NCBI GenBank assembly: GCA_947626355.1
Contig: CANQRV010000034.1
Coordinates: 1 to 32,508, forward strand
DNA length: 32,508 nucleotides
DNA from: an uncultured Muribaculaceae bacterium
Lineage (GTDB): Bacteria; Bacteroidota; Bacteroidia; Bacteroidales; Muribaculaceae
Direction: 5' to 3'
A program made the translations under genes and the position numbers. The notes below the pieces were generated by a model. It searched no databases, had not been told where the DNA came from, and saw only the letters and a list, made by a program, of their open reading frames with translations. Of this stretch, positions 24,870 through 32,508 are shown piece by piece. Each line of letters opens with the position of its first letter. Position 1 is the first letter of the stretch.

Positions 24870-26993
24870 TTATTTCAATAGGTCGACACGGCCCTGCACT
24901 TCAGTGAGCACATTGCGTGCTATCGAGTTGCTCACCTCTGAATAGTGGCTGAACGACATGGTGCTGGTGGCACGTCCCGATGTGATGGTGCGGAGCGCTG
25001 TCACATAGCCGAACATCTCGGCGAGAGGAGCCTTCGCCTTCACGATCCTGGCGCCGCTGCGGCTTGTCTCCATACCCTCTACCTGACCGCGGCGCTTGTT
25101 GAGGTCGCCGATCACGTCGCCCATCGACTCCTCCGGAGTCACCACCTCGATCTTCATGATAGGCTCCATGAGCACGGGGCCCGCTTTCTCGGAGCCCTTC
25201 TTGAAGGCCTGGATGGCGCAGAGCTCAAACGAGAGCTGGTCGGAGTCCACGGGGTGGAAGCTGCCGTCGAGCAGCGTCACCTTGAGGCGCTCCACAGGAT
25301 AGCCGGCGAGTACGCCGTTCTTCATGGCTGTCTGGAAGCCCTTCTGCACGGAGGGGATGTATTCCTTGGGAATGTTGCCGCCCTTCACCTCGTCGACAAA
25401 CTGGAGCGAGCCCTCGAAGTCGTCGTCGGCCGGCTCGATTCGCACGATGATGTCGGCGAACTTACCGCGGCCACCGGTCTGCTTCTTGAACACCTCACGC
25501 AGCTCCACGGGCTTCGTGATGGCTTCCTTGTAGGTAACCTGCGGACGGCCCTGATTGCACTCCACCTTGAACTCGCGGCGCAGACGGTCGATGATGATGT
25601 CGAGGTGAAGCTCGCCCATACCGCTGATCACGGTCTGGCCTGTCTCCTCGTTGGTCTCCACGCGGAAGGTCGGGTCTTCCTCGGCAAGCTTCTGAAGGCC
25701 TACGCCGAGCTTGTCGAGGTCTTTCTGGGTCTTCGGCTCCACGGCGATGCCGATCACGGGATTGGGGAACTCCATGGCCTCGAGCACGATGGGCGCGTTC
25801 TCATCGCAGAGCGTGTCGCCGGTGCGGATATCCTTGAAGCCCACGCCCGCGCCGATGTCGCCGCAGCCGATCTGCTCCTTGGGATTCTGCTTGTTGGAGT
25901 GCATCTGGAAGAGACGCGAGATCCTCTCCTTCTTGCCGGAGCGTGTGTTGAGCACGTAGGAGCCGGCCTGGATGTCGCCGGAGTAGACACGGAAGAAGCA
26001 GAGACGGCCCACATAGGGGTCGGTGGCGATCTTGAAGGCCAGCGCGCACATCGGAGACTCGCTGTTGGGCTCGCGTGTGATCACGGTGTCGGGATCGCCC
26101 GGCTCGTGACCCTCTACGGCGCCCGCATCCTCCGGAGAGGGCAGATATGCGCAGACGGCGTCGAGCAGCGTCTGCACGCCCTTGTTCTTGAACGAGCTGC
26201 CGCAGATCATCGGGTTGACCTGCATCTTGAGCGTGGCGTTGCGGATTGCGCTGCGGATCTCGTCCTCCGTGATGGTGGCGGGATCGTCGAAATATTTCTC
26301 CATGAGGGTCTCGTCGAATTCGGCGAGGTTCTCGAGCATCTTGTCGCGCCATTCCTCGGCCTCGTCGCGGAGGTTGGCCGGAATCTCGTCGATCTCGTAT
26401 TCGGCTCCCATGGTCTCGTCGTGCCAGAAGATGGCCTTCATGGCGATGAGGTCAACGACGCCCTTGAACGACTCCTCGGCCCCGATGGGGATCTGGATGG
26501 GGAGCGGGTTGGCGCCGAGCACGTCCTTCACCTGACGCACCACCTCGAAGAAATTGGCTCCCGAACGGTCCATCTTGTTGACGTATCCGATACGGGGCAC
26601 GTTGTATTTGTCGGCCTGACGCCACACGGTCTCGCTCTGGGGCTCCACGCCGCCCACCGCGCAGAAGGCTGCCACGGCGCCGTCGAGCACACGCAGCGAG
26701 CGCTCCACCTCGACTGTGAAGTCGACGTGTCCCGGGGTGTCGATGAGGTTGATCTTGTATTTGTTGCCGCCGTAGTTCCAGAAGGTGGTGGTTGCGGCGG
26801 AAGTGATTGTGATGCCTCGTTCCTGCTCCTGCTCCATCCAGTCCATGGTGGCGGCGCCGTCATGCACCTCGCCGATCTTATGGGTGAGGCCTGTATAGAA
26901 GAGGATGCGTTCGGAAGTAGTGGTCTTGCCGGCATCGATGTGGGCCATGATGCCGATATTTCTGGTTAAATTGAGGTCTTCGTGTTTAGCCAT
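24870..26993 (-). CDS. fusA: Elongation factor G
   Basis: 707 aa translocation GTPase with the usual five domains. The G domain shows AHIDAGKTT (from residue 17), the RGITITSAA switch region, DTPGH (85-89) and NKMD (139-142). The domain IV region contains [15 protein letters not shown] and [20 protein letters not shown]. Its str-operon position after rpsG supports assignment to the main EF-G rather than a paralogue. It lies 16 bp after rpsG and 18 bp before rpsJ. Confidence 0.98.
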   Translation of the reverse strand: MAKHEDLNLTRNIGIMAHIDAGKTTTSERILFYTGLTHKIGEVHDGAATMDWMEQEQERGITITSAATTTFWNYGGNKYKINLIDTPGHVDFTVEVERSLRVLDGAVAAFCAVGGVEPQSETVWRQADKYNVPRIGYVNKMDRSGANFFEVVRQVKDVLGANPLPIQIPIGAEESFKGVVDLIAMKAIFWHDETMGAEYEIDEIPANLRDEAEEWRDKMLENLAEFDETLMEKYFDDPATITEDEIRSAIRNATLKMQVNPMICGSSFKNKGVQTLLDAVCAYLPSPEDAGAVEGHEPGDPDTVITREPNSESPMCALAFKIATDPYVGRLCFFRVYSGDIQAGSYVLNTRSGKKERISRLFQMHSNKQNPKEQIGCGDIGAGVGFKDIRTGDTLCDENAPIVLEAMEFPNPVIGIAVEPKTQKDLDKLGVGLQKLAEEDPTFRVETNEETGQTVISGMGELHLDIIIDRLRREFKVECNQGRPQVTYKEAITKPVELREVFKKQTGGRGKFADIIVRIEPADDDFEGSLQFVDEVKGGNIPKEYIPSVQKGFQTAMKNGVLAGYPVERLKVTLLDGSFHPVDSDQLSFELCAIQAFKKGSEKAGPVLMEPIMKIEVVTPEESMGDVIGDLNKRRGQVEGMETSRSGARIVKAKAPLAEMFGYVTALRTITSGRATSTMSFSHYSEVSNSIARNVLTEVQGRVDLLK

Positions 26994-27009
26994 ATTGAAT
27001 TATACCAAT

Positions 27010-27486
27010 TTAAAATCTGAAATGGGCGAAAGCTCGGTTGGCCTCGGCCATACGGTGCATGTCTTCCTTACGCTTGAAGGCACCGCCCTGGTCGTTGAAG
27101 GCGTCGACGATCTCGGCTGCCAGCTTGTCGGCCATTGTCTTGCCGCCGCGCTTCCTGGCGAAAATGATGAGATTTTTCATTGATATAGACTCCTTGCGGT
27201 CGGGCCTGATCTCTGTAGGCACCTGGAAAGTGGCGCCACCCACACGGCGGCTCTTCACCTCCACTTGCGGAGTTACGTTCTCGAGAGCCTTCTTCCAGAT
27301 CTCGAGGGCGCTCTTCTCCTCGTTCGGCAGTTTGGCCTTCACGGTCTCGAGTGCCGAGTAGAATATAGTGTAAGCAGTGTTCTTCTTGCCGTCATACATC
27401 AGGTGGTTGACGAACTTTGTCACTCTCACATCATGAAAGACAGGGTCGGGAAGGATGACCCTTTTCTTCGGTTTTGCTTTTCTCAT
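27010..27486 (-). CDS. rpsG: Ribosomal protein uS7
   Basis: 158 aa, normal length; initiates assembly of the 30S head and, in E. coli, represses the str operon by binding the rpsL-rpsG gap. It starts [17 protein letters not shown] and carries [20 protein letters not shown] and [21 protein letters not shown] 140-nt gap precedes it, which fits a conserved S7 feedback site. Confidence 0.98.
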   Translation of the reverse strand: MRKAKPKKRVILPDPVFHDVRVTKFVNHLMYDGKKNTAYTIFYSALETVKAKLPNEEKSALEIWKKALENVTPQVEVKSRRVGGATFQVPTEIRPDRKESISMKNLIIFARKRGGKTMADKLAAEIVDAFNDQGGAFKRKEDMHRMAEANRAFAHFRF

Positions 27487-27626
27487 TGTTGTTTGTTTAG
27501 TGTTTTTGTTGTGGCTGCTTGTTACATCTTCAACCCCGACGCTCTCTTGCGGGTGGTTTACTCAACCGGTATAGCCGTCCAGACAATCAAAAACGGGTTG
27601 CTGTTGATTTCTCTTGTGGCCGGCTA
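27487..27626 (-). promoter_or_regulatory. 140-nt rpsL-rpsG intercistronic region, candidate S7 site
   Basis: No ORF. In mRNA sense a GGCTATACCGG block is followed by TTGAGTAAACC, and the region can form local stems. The equivalent gap in E. coli is the S7 binding target. Here only position and length support the idea. No promoter pair is visible. Confidence 0.35.
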
Positions 27627-28010
27627 TTATTTCTTAGCGGCCTTGGGACGCTTGGCTCCGTATTTGGAGCGACGCTGCGTACGGCCCTGAACACCTGCGG
27701 TGTCGAGTGTGCCGCGGACGATGTGGTAACGCACACCGGGAAGGTCCTTCACACGGCCGCCTCTCACCATCACGATCGAGTGCTCCTGAAGGTTGTGTCC
27801 CTCGCCGGGTATGTAGGAGTTCACCTCCTTGCCGTTGGTCAGTCGAACACGGGCCACCTTGCGCATGGCCGAGTTAGGCTTCTTGGGAGTGGTGGTGTAA
27901 ACCCTTACACAAACGCCGCGACGCTGCGGGCATGAATCCAATGCCGGACTCTTGCTCTTGTCGTTGAGCACAACGCGTCCTTTTCTCACTAATTGCTGAA
28001 TTGTTGGCAT
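27627..28010 (-). CDS. rpsL: Ribosomal protein uS12
   Basis: 127 aa, normal length; a decoding-centre protein. It starts [20 protein letters not shown] and has [20 protein letters not shown], with the usual lysines at 43-44, and [20 protein letters not shown]. It is the first gene of the supercluster, with a consensus promoter 158 bp upstream. Confidence 0.98.
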   Translation of the reverse strand: MPTIQQLVRKGRVVLNDKSKSPALDSCPQRRGVCVRVYTTTPKKPNSAMRKVARVRLTNGKEVNSYIPGEGHNLQEHSIVMVRGGRVKDLPGVRYHIVRGTLDTAGVQGRTQRRSKYGAKRPKAAKK

Positions 28011-28071
28011 TCTTGTCTTGTTGTTTACTTTTTATTCTGTAGTTGTTTGCTGTCTGTTGAAGAATTCACTT

Positions 28072-28165
28072 CGCCTTCATCCGGCCATATACCCAAAAAG
28101 CGCACTAAACGACTCTATCTTAGCCGGTTAGACGCACCTTTCGGGCCCATATGCCCTAAAAGCGT
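28072..28165 (-). repeat. Imperfect tandem duplication in the rpsL leader
   Basis: In mRNA sense copy A (28165-28133) begins ACGCTTTTAGGGCATATGGG and copy B (28103-28072) begins GCGCTTTTTGGGTATATGGC. They match at 16 of the first 19 positions, and their starts are 62 nt apart. Copy A can fold as CTTTT/GAAAG plus GGGC/GCCC around a 6-nt loop; copy B folds less well. Copy A starts 2 bp after the -7 box. Confidence 0.6.
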
Positions 28166-28167
28166 AG

Positions 28168-28199
28168 CAAAGTTACGAATAATTAGCCTCTTATCCAAA
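28168..28199 (-). promoter_or_regulatory. Main promoter of the ribosomal supercluster
   Basis: Minus strand: TTTG (28196-28199), 20-bp spacer, TAACTTTG (28168-28175), a perfect consensus. It lies 40 bp downstream of the GlmU-like gene stop and leaves an untranslated rpsL leader of about 150 nt. Confidence 0.88.
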
Positions 28200-28239
28200 T
28201 AATTGACCCCGTTTTTAATTATTTTTTTCATTCCGCGCC

Positions 28240-29439
28240 TCAGCCCTTGAAGCGCGCGGCAACCTCCCTCACCCTCTCGTAGATCAGCCGGTCTTTCTCT
28301 GTGAGCTTCAGTCCGCGCCTCCCCATCACGCGCTCCGCGATGTCGTAGAATTTCCTCATCGGCACGTCGCTGAACCCTCCCGCCGCCGAGCCCTCGCTGA
28401 AGCTCGGCACGAACGCCCTCGGAAAGCCGCTGCCGTGGATATTGACCCCCACGCCCAGCACCGTCGCCGTGTTGAACATGCAGTTGACGCCCGCCTTGCT
28501 GTGGTCGCCCATGATCAGCCCGCAAAACTGCAGGTCGGTGCGCATGAAGGTATGGCGCGCGTAGTTCCAGATCCGGATTTTCGTATAGTCGTTTTTCAGG
28601 TTCGACGCGTTGACGCCCGCCCCGATGTTACACCACTCCCCTATCACGGCGTTGCCGAGATAGCCGTCGTGGGCCTTGTTGCTGTAGCCGAACATCACGG
28701 TGTTGTCGACCTCTCCGCCCACTTTGCAGTAGGGGCCGAAGGTGCTCCCGCTGTAGATACGCGCTCCCATCTTGATCTTGGCGTTGGCGCAGAGGGCCAG
28801 CGGCCCGCGGAGGGTTGCCCCCTCCATCACCACGGCGTCTTTTCCTATATATATAGGTCCTTCCTTCACGTTGAGCGTCGCTCCTTCCACGGAGGCGCCC
28901 TCTTCTATAAAGAGGAGCGGCATCCCGTTTTCATCGACCGGGGAGCCGATGAGCAGGTTGCTCTCCGACAGCGGCTGCGACTGCCGCCCGTCGGTGAGAC
29001 GCCGGAAATCAGCCTCCACGGCCTTGGCGTTGAGCAGGAATATATCGAAGACGAAGCGCACCATGTCTGCCTCCGCCTCGGGAGCGGCGGCGAAGTCGTA
29101 GGCGGCGAAGGCATCGCCGTCGCCTCGGAAGGCGAGCGGCGAGTCGCCGGCACGCAGTCCGCATCCAGGCTCCAGGCCTTCGATACACCGCGCGAGCGCC
29201 GGCGTCATCACGGCGTTGCCGGCCACATAGAGGCAGTCGCCACACCGGAGGCCGCTGTCGCTGAACTTGTCGCGCAGATAGTCTACAGGGAGCACCTGGA
29301 CCTCGCCCGGCATCATGGCCTCGATCTTCTCTCTCAATGTCGTGATTCCAACCCGGAAATCACAAAGGGGTCGCGTGAATGACAACGGAAGCAGGTTATC
29401 ATGGGCCTCCTGTGTGTCGAATATTACTATTTTGCGCAT
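28240..29439 (-). CDS. Alternate GlmU-family sugar nucleotidyltransferase / acetyltransferase
   Basis: 399 aa. It starts MRKIVIFDTQEAHDNLLPLS followed by FTRPLCDFRVGI, typical of the alternate bacterial GlmU family (TIGR03991-like) of Bacteroidota. The standard GxGTRM pyrophosphorylase motif of E. coli GlmU is absent. From about residue 185 a left-handed beta-helix of hexapeptide repeats follows (GPIYIGKDAVVMEGATLRGP and GAVIGEWCNIGAGV-like units). Inferred role: acetylation and/or uridylylation steps toward UDP-GlcNAc, for cell envelope synthesis. Substrate is not provable here. Single gene with its own promoter, directly upstream of the rpsL promoter. Confidence 0.82.
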   Translation of the reverse strand: MRKIVIFDTQEAHDNLLPLSFTRPLCDFRVGITTLREKIEAMMPGEVQVLPVDYLRDKFSDSGLRCGDCLYVAGNAVMTPALARCIEGLEPGCGLRAGDSPLAFRGDGDAFAAYDFAAAPEAEADMVRFVFDIFLLNAKAVEADFRRLTDGRQSQPLSESNLLIGSPVDENGMPLLFIEEGASVEGATLNVKEGPIYIGKDAVVMEGATLRGPLALCANAKIKMGARIYSGSTFGPYCKVGGEVDNTVMFGYSNKAHDGYLGNAVIGEWCNIGAGVNASNLKNDYTKIRIWNYARHTFMRTDLQFCGLIMGDHSKAGVNCMFNTATVLGVGVNIHGSGFPRAFVPSFSEGSAAGGFSDVPMRKFYDIAERVMGRRGLKLTEKDRLIYERVREVAARFKG

Positions 29440-29455
29440 AATCGGTTAATCTGTG

Positions 29456-29487
29456 CAAATGTAGTAAAAAAATCATAAAACACCAAA
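29456..29487 (-). promoter_or_regulatory. Promoter of the GlmU-like gene
   Basis: Minus strand: TTTG (29484-29487), 20-bp spacer, TACATTTG (29456-29463), a perfect consensus. The -7 box ends 16 bp before the start codon, so the leader is very short. Confidence 0.82.
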
Positions 29488-29509
29488 ATAAAAAAAGGCG
29501 CTTCGCGCA

Positions 29510-29565
29510 AGAGTGAAGAGTCAAGAGTCAAGAGGGAAGAGTCAAGAGTCAAGAGTCAAGAGTAT
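29510..29565. repeat. Eight tandem copies of heptamer AGAGTCA
   Basis: Units start at 29510, 29517, 29524, 29531, 29538, 29545, 29552 and 29559. Five are exactly AGAGTCA. The first (AGAGTGA), fourth (AGAGGGA) and eighth (AGAGTAT) are degenerate. The array begins 23 bp upstream of the -33 box of the GlmU-like gene promoter. The unit length of 7 and the high identity suggest slippage-prone DNA. Confidence 0.9.
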
Positions 29566-29578
29566 ATATAAAACAATA

Positions 29579-29620
29579 CGGCAGACAATTTCACAATTAC
29601 CTGCCGCAGTGTGATTTTTT
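29579..29620. terminator. Bidirectional terminator-like hairpin
   Basis: CGGCAG (29579-29584) pairs with CTGCCG (29601-29606). After a symmetric AC/AC internal loop, AATT pairs with AATT around TCAC. T runs follow on both strands: TTTTTT at 29615-29620 on plus, TTTT about 7 nt beyond on minus. Confidence 0.5.
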
Positions 29621-30002
29621 AGAACGCGTATACTTTCACAAGCACCCGAGGTCCTACTCAACCACTTACTTACAAATTTATATCACTATTACTTAAAAAG
29701 CTTTTTGACTTGCCTTGATTATGAGATACTTTTGAATACTTGTTATGCTTACTATTATTGCCAATTGATATTTGCCTTTATATCCAAATTCAAAAACTGA
29801 TGCAAAGGTAATGAAAATTCCAATACCAAATATTAAATTGCGCTCTACCCCCCCATTTTGCTCCGTTTTGACCACTCTTATACTAATATGACCACTTATT
29901 TTCTGATAGATATTCTTGCGGATTTAAATCGATGGGCAAAAAAGTCCATTTTGTGAGGAATAATTTGTAATTTTACGGAGACATTTGCAAATCAACCCAA
30001 TT

Positions 30003-31796
30003 ATGGAAAAGAAGAATCTTGAATATCTGAGCCGCCTGCGCGAGGCGATGAAGGCCCACGGCATCGACGCCGTTATAATCTCGGGCACCGACCCCCACCA
30101 GTCGGAGCTCCCTCCCGCCCACTGGCGCGGCCGTGAATGGCTCACCGGCTTCGAGTCGGTCAACGGCACCAACGGCACCGCCGTGGTCTCCGCCGACAAG
30201 GCTCTCTGCTGGACCGACTCCCGCTACTTCCTCCAGGCCGAGGAGCAGCTTCAGGGCACCGGCTTCTCGATGATGAAGGAAGACGGCCCCGACGCCGTAG
30301 ACCTCGTGGACTGGGTCACCGAGAACATGAAGCCCGGCCAGACCGTCGGCATCGACGGCATGACATTCTCCGTCTCCGCCGCCCAGCGCATGGAGCAGGA
30401 GTTCTCCGACAACGGCATTAGGTTCGACACCGATTTTCCGCAGTTCGACTATATATATCCCGACCGTCCGGCGCGCCCGGCCAACAGGCTCTTCATCCAC
30501 GACGAGAACATTGTGGGCGAGACAGTGGAGAGCAAGATCTCGCGCATCATGACGGAAGTGAAGGGCGACCTCGCCAACGCCATCCTCCTCTCGGCGCTCG
30601 ACGACATCGCGTGGGCCACCAATCTGCGCACCGCCGGCGACATCACCTGCTCGCCGATCTTCGTGGCCTTCCTTTATCTCGACGACGAGCGCCGCGTGCT
30701 CTTCATCGACGACGCCAAGCTCACCCCCGAGACACGCGCCCACCTGCAGAAATACCATATCGAGACGCTCCCCTACGACGGCGTCAAGGAGTTTGTGGCC
30801 GCCCTCCCCAAGGAGAGGCGCCTGCTCATCGACCCGGAGAAGACTGCCCGCGGCATCTACGACAGCATCGGCTGCACCACCGTCTTCGGCGGCGACAACG
30901 TAGCCCGCCTCAAGAGCGTGAAAAACGACACCATGCTCGCCAACCTCGCCATCGCCATGGAGAAGGACGGCGTGGCGCTCACCCGCTTCTTCATGGAGGT
31001 GGAGCGCGACTATCCCTCCGGCTCCCTCACCGAGGTAGGTCTAGCACGCCGCCTGCGCGAGCTCCGCATGGCCGACAAGTCGTGTGTCGACGAGAGCTTC
31101 ACCTCCATCATAGGATGGAATGCCCACGGCGCCATCGTACATTATGAGCCAACCGAGGAGAGCGACGTGGCCATCGTCGGCGACGGCCTGCTGCTCGTCG
31201 ACTCCGGCGGCCAGTACGTCTACGGCACCACCGACATCACGCGCACAGTGGCCCTCGGCACCCCCACCGCCGAGCAGCGCCACGACTACACCCTCGTGCT
31301 CAAGGGACACATCGCCCTCGCCAAAGCCGTCTTCCCCGAAGGCACCACCGGCCATCAGCTCGACGTGCTCGCACGCCAGTTCCTCTGGCAGGAGGGCAAG
31401 GCATACTACCACGGCACGGGCCACGGCGTAGGCTTCTTCATCAACTGCCACGAGGGGCCCCAGAGCATCCGCCTCAACGCCAACCCCACGCCCCTCGAGC
31501 CCGGAATGGTCACCAGCGACGAGCCAGGCCTATACCTCGCCGACCGCTACGGCATACGCATCGAGAACCTCATCGCCACAGAGAAGGCCATGACCACCGG
31601 GTTCGGCAATTTCTACCGTTTCGCCACCATGACGCTCTTCCCCTACGACGAGCGCCTCATGGAGATGTCGATGCTCACGGCCGACGAGCGCGAGTGGATC
31701 AACGCCTACCACGCCGAGGTGCGCGCGCGCCTCACCCCGCTGCTCTCGCCCGGGGAGGCGAAGTGGCTCGAGGCAAAGACCGAGCCGCTCGCCTGA
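30003..31796 (+). CDS. pepP: Xaa-Pro aminopeptidase, M24B family
   Basis: 597 aa from the ATG at 30003 (MEKKNLEYLSRLREAMKAHG). A TTG at 29985 in frame is less likely. Two N-terminal creatinase-like domains (about 1-310) precede the C-terminal pita-bread catalytic domain, as in the long three-domain aminopeptidase P type. All five dimetal ligands are present: D400 and D411 (VDSGGQ and TTDITR), H474 (GTGHGVG), E507 (SDEPG) and E521 (RIENL). Family role: release of an N-terminal residue next to proline. No signal peptide, so cytosolic. No clear promoter pair upstream. The downstream gene follows after 57 bp. The gene symbol is approximate. Confidence 0.93.
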   Translation: MEKKNLEYLSRLREAMKAHGIDAVIISGTDPHQSELPPAHWRGREWLTGFESVNGTNGTAVVSADKALCWTDSRYFLQAEEQLQGTGFSMMKEDGPDAVDLVDWVTENMKPGQTVGIDGMTFSVSAAQRMEQEFSDNGIRFDTDFPQFDYIYPDRPARPANRLFIHDENIVGETVESKISRIMTEVKGDLANAILLSALDDIAWATNLRTAGDITCSPIFVAFLYLDDERRVLFIDDAKLTPETRAHLQKYHIETLPYDGVKEFVAALPKERRLLIDPEKTARGIYDSIGCTTVFGGDNVARLKSVKNDTMLANLAIAMEKDGVALTRFFMEVERDYPSGSLTEVGLARRLRELRMADKSCVDESFTSIIGWNAHGAIVHYEPTEESDVAIVGDGLLLVDSGGQYVYGTTDITRTVALGTPTAEQRHDYTLVLKGHIALAKAVFPEGTTGHQLDVLARQFLWQEGKAYYHGTGHGVGFFINCHEGPQSIRLNANPTPLEPGMVTSDEPGLYLADRYGIRIENLIATEKAMTTGFGNFYRFATMTLFPYDERLMEMSMLTADEREWINAYHAEVRARLTPLLSPGEAKWLEAKTEPLA

Positions 31797-31853
31797 GCCG
31801 GCACGGCATGACCTTTTAAAGACAACACCAATAAAAAAACACATAATCCACAA

Positions 31854-32390
31854 ATGGCAATAATACAATCCGTAAGGGGATTCACCCCGAAAATCGGCCG
31901 CGACTGCTTCCTGGCGGAGAACGCGGCGATCGTCGGCGACGTTGTGATGGGCGACGAGTGCAGCGTGTGGTTCAACACCGTGCTGCGCGGCGACGTCAAC
32001 TCCATCCGTATCGGCAACCGCGTCAACATCCAGGACGGCAGCGTGCTCCACACGCTCTATCAGAAATCCACCATCGAGATCGGCGATGACGTCTCGATAG
32101 GCCACAACGTCGTGATCCACGGCGCCAAGGTCCACGACTACGCCCTCATCGGCATGGGCGCGGTGGTGATGGACGACGCCGAGGTGGGCGAGGGCGCCCT
32201 GGTGGCCGCCGGCTCCGTGGTGCTCAGCCGCACGAAGATCGGCGCCCACGAGATGTGGGCCGGCGCCCCGGCGAAGTTCGTCAAGATGGTGGAGCCCGAG
32301 AAGGCCAAGGAGATGAACGTCAAGATAGCCCACAACTATCTGATGTATTCCCGCTGGTACACCGACCCCGACATGCCGGAGGCGCAGTGA
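31854..32390 (+). CDS. Gamma carbonic anhydrase-like hexapeptide-repeat protein
   Basis: 178 aa left-handed beta-helix protein. The three zinc ligands of the gamma carbonic anhydrase family are present as H66 (GSVLHTL), H84 (IGHNVV) and H89 (VIHGAKV). The upstream WFNTVLRGDVNSIRIGNRVN segment is also conserved. The acidic loop of the methanogen Cam enzyme is missing, as in most bacterial YrdA/PaaY-like members, so carbonic anhydrase activity is not assured. It lies 57 bp after the Xaa-Pro aminopeptidase gene on the same strand with no promoter seen, so probably the same transcript; a terminator hairpin follows at 32480. Confidence 0.88.
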   Translation: MAIIQSVRGFTPKIGRDCFLAENAAIVGDVVMGDECSVWFNTVLRGDVNSIRIGNRVNIQDGSVLHTLYQKSTIEIGDDVSIGHNVVIHGAKVHDYALIGMGAVVMDDAEVGEGALVAAGSVVLSRTKIGAHEMWAGAPAKFVKMVEPEKAKEMNVKIAHNYLMYSRWYTDPDMPEAQ

Positions 32391-32479
32391 GCATGAGGAT
32401 TATGGGTTGGCGCGGGGCCATTCCGGGGCCGCGATGCACGGCTCTTTCATTTAAACTAAAATAAAGAGCACATCCTCCC

Positions 32480-32508
32480 TTACCCGCTTCAGTCCGGAGC
32501 GGGTAATT
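32480..32508 (+). terminator. Terminator at the right edge
   Basis: TTACCCGCTTC (32480-32490) pairs with GGAGCGGGTAA (32496-32506) with one G-U, an 11-bp stem with loop AGTCC. TT follows and the window ends, so a T-tract cannot be judged. It lies 90 bp after the carbonic anhydrase-like gene. Confidence 0.65.

Larger units (their letters stand above)
29440..30002. other. 563-nt AT-rich gene-free stretch
   Basis: Composition drops sharply from the G+C-rich flanks. It holds the GlmU-like gene promoter (29456-29487), eight heptamer repeats (29510-29565), a bidirectional hairpin (29579-29606), an orphan -7 element TACCTTTG on the minus strand (29803-29810) and a TGACCACT pair 20 bp apart (29869 and 29889). 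A 60-codon minus-strand frame at 29693-29875 is not convincing. It may be a relic of a lost gene or a site for a small RNA. Confidence 0.6.

Noticed and set aside
24945..26969. 674-codon open frame on the plus strand
   Set aside because: It lies exactly antisense to fusA. High G+C and biased codon use open the opposite frame. The translation is rich in His, Glu, Leu and Val with no domain, and fusA is certain.
9642..28010. Search for a mobile element, CRISPR array or foreign gene inside the supercluster
   Set aside because: Gene order and content are fully accounted for by core ribosomal genes, and no interruption or repeat array was seen.
29693..29875. 60-codon minus-strand frame with two hydrophobic stretches
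   Set aside because: No recognisable family, no promoter at its start, and the only -7 element in the area falls inside the frame. AT-rich DNA could produce it by chance, but a relic cannot be excluded.

Overview
The window looks like a chromosomal segment of a G+C-rich member of the Bacteroidales, most likely Muribaculaceae-like; the family is an inference from gene content and composition. Three things point there. First, nearly every isolated gene is preceded by the Bacteroidota promoter type (TTTG about 20 bp upstream of TAnnTTTG) rather than a Shine-Dalgarno sequence. Second, several genes are typical of the phylum: an alternate GlmU, a DUF3109 cysteine-cluster protein, a type IX secretion plug-like protein and a Por-type C-terminal sorting tail. 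Third, the str operon has no tuf gene and secY is followed directly by map.

Left part (1-9552): the N-terminal 124 codons of the GTPase TypA/BipA run off the left edge on the minus strand. Divergent to it is an exported type I pullulanase. A tRNA-Arg(CCG) gene follows, with its own consensus promoter and terminator and, just upstream, three copies of a motif at exact 21-bp steps. Next come a secreted thioredoxin-fold protein with a T9SS-type tail (minus), a likely ung-cls operon (plus), and a minus-strand pair: a T9SS plug-like protein and a DUF3109 protein.

Central block (9642-28010, all minus strand): one collinear str-S10-spc-alpha ribosomal supercluster. Read 5' to 3' it is rpsL-rpsG-fusA-rpsJ-rplC-rplD-rplW-rplB-rpsS-rplV-rpsC-rplP-rpmC-rpsQ-rplN-rplX-rplE-rpsN-rpsH-rplF-rplR-rpsE-rpmD-rplO-secY-map-infA-rpmJ-rpsM-rpsK-rpsD-rpoA-rplQ. 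A consensus promoter lies upstream of rpsL and a terminator hairpin lies after rplQ. Genes are mostly 0-50 bp apart. Three long gaps stand out: rpsL-rpsG (140 nt), rpsN-rpsH (172 nt) and rpsD-rpsK (200 nt). They are the best candidates for autoregulatory mRNA structures. The rpsL leader contains an imperfect duplication of about 32 nt. S4, S14 and L36 are all zinc-free forms, L2 has an N-terminal insertion, and L17 has a long Ala/Pro/Glu tail.

Right part (28240-32508): an alternate GlmU (minus); a 563-nt AT-rich gene-free stretch with eight heptamer repeats, a bidirectional hairpin and an orphan -7 element; then a plus-strand pair, a type M24B Xaa-Pro aminopeptidase and a gamma carbonic anhydrase-like protein, ending in a terminator at the window edge.

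Most of the window is core housekeeping DNA. I see no phage, CRISPR, insertion sequence or defence system. The less explained signals are non-coding: the triple 21-bp motif, the ribosomal leaders and the AT-rich island at 29.5-30.0 kb.
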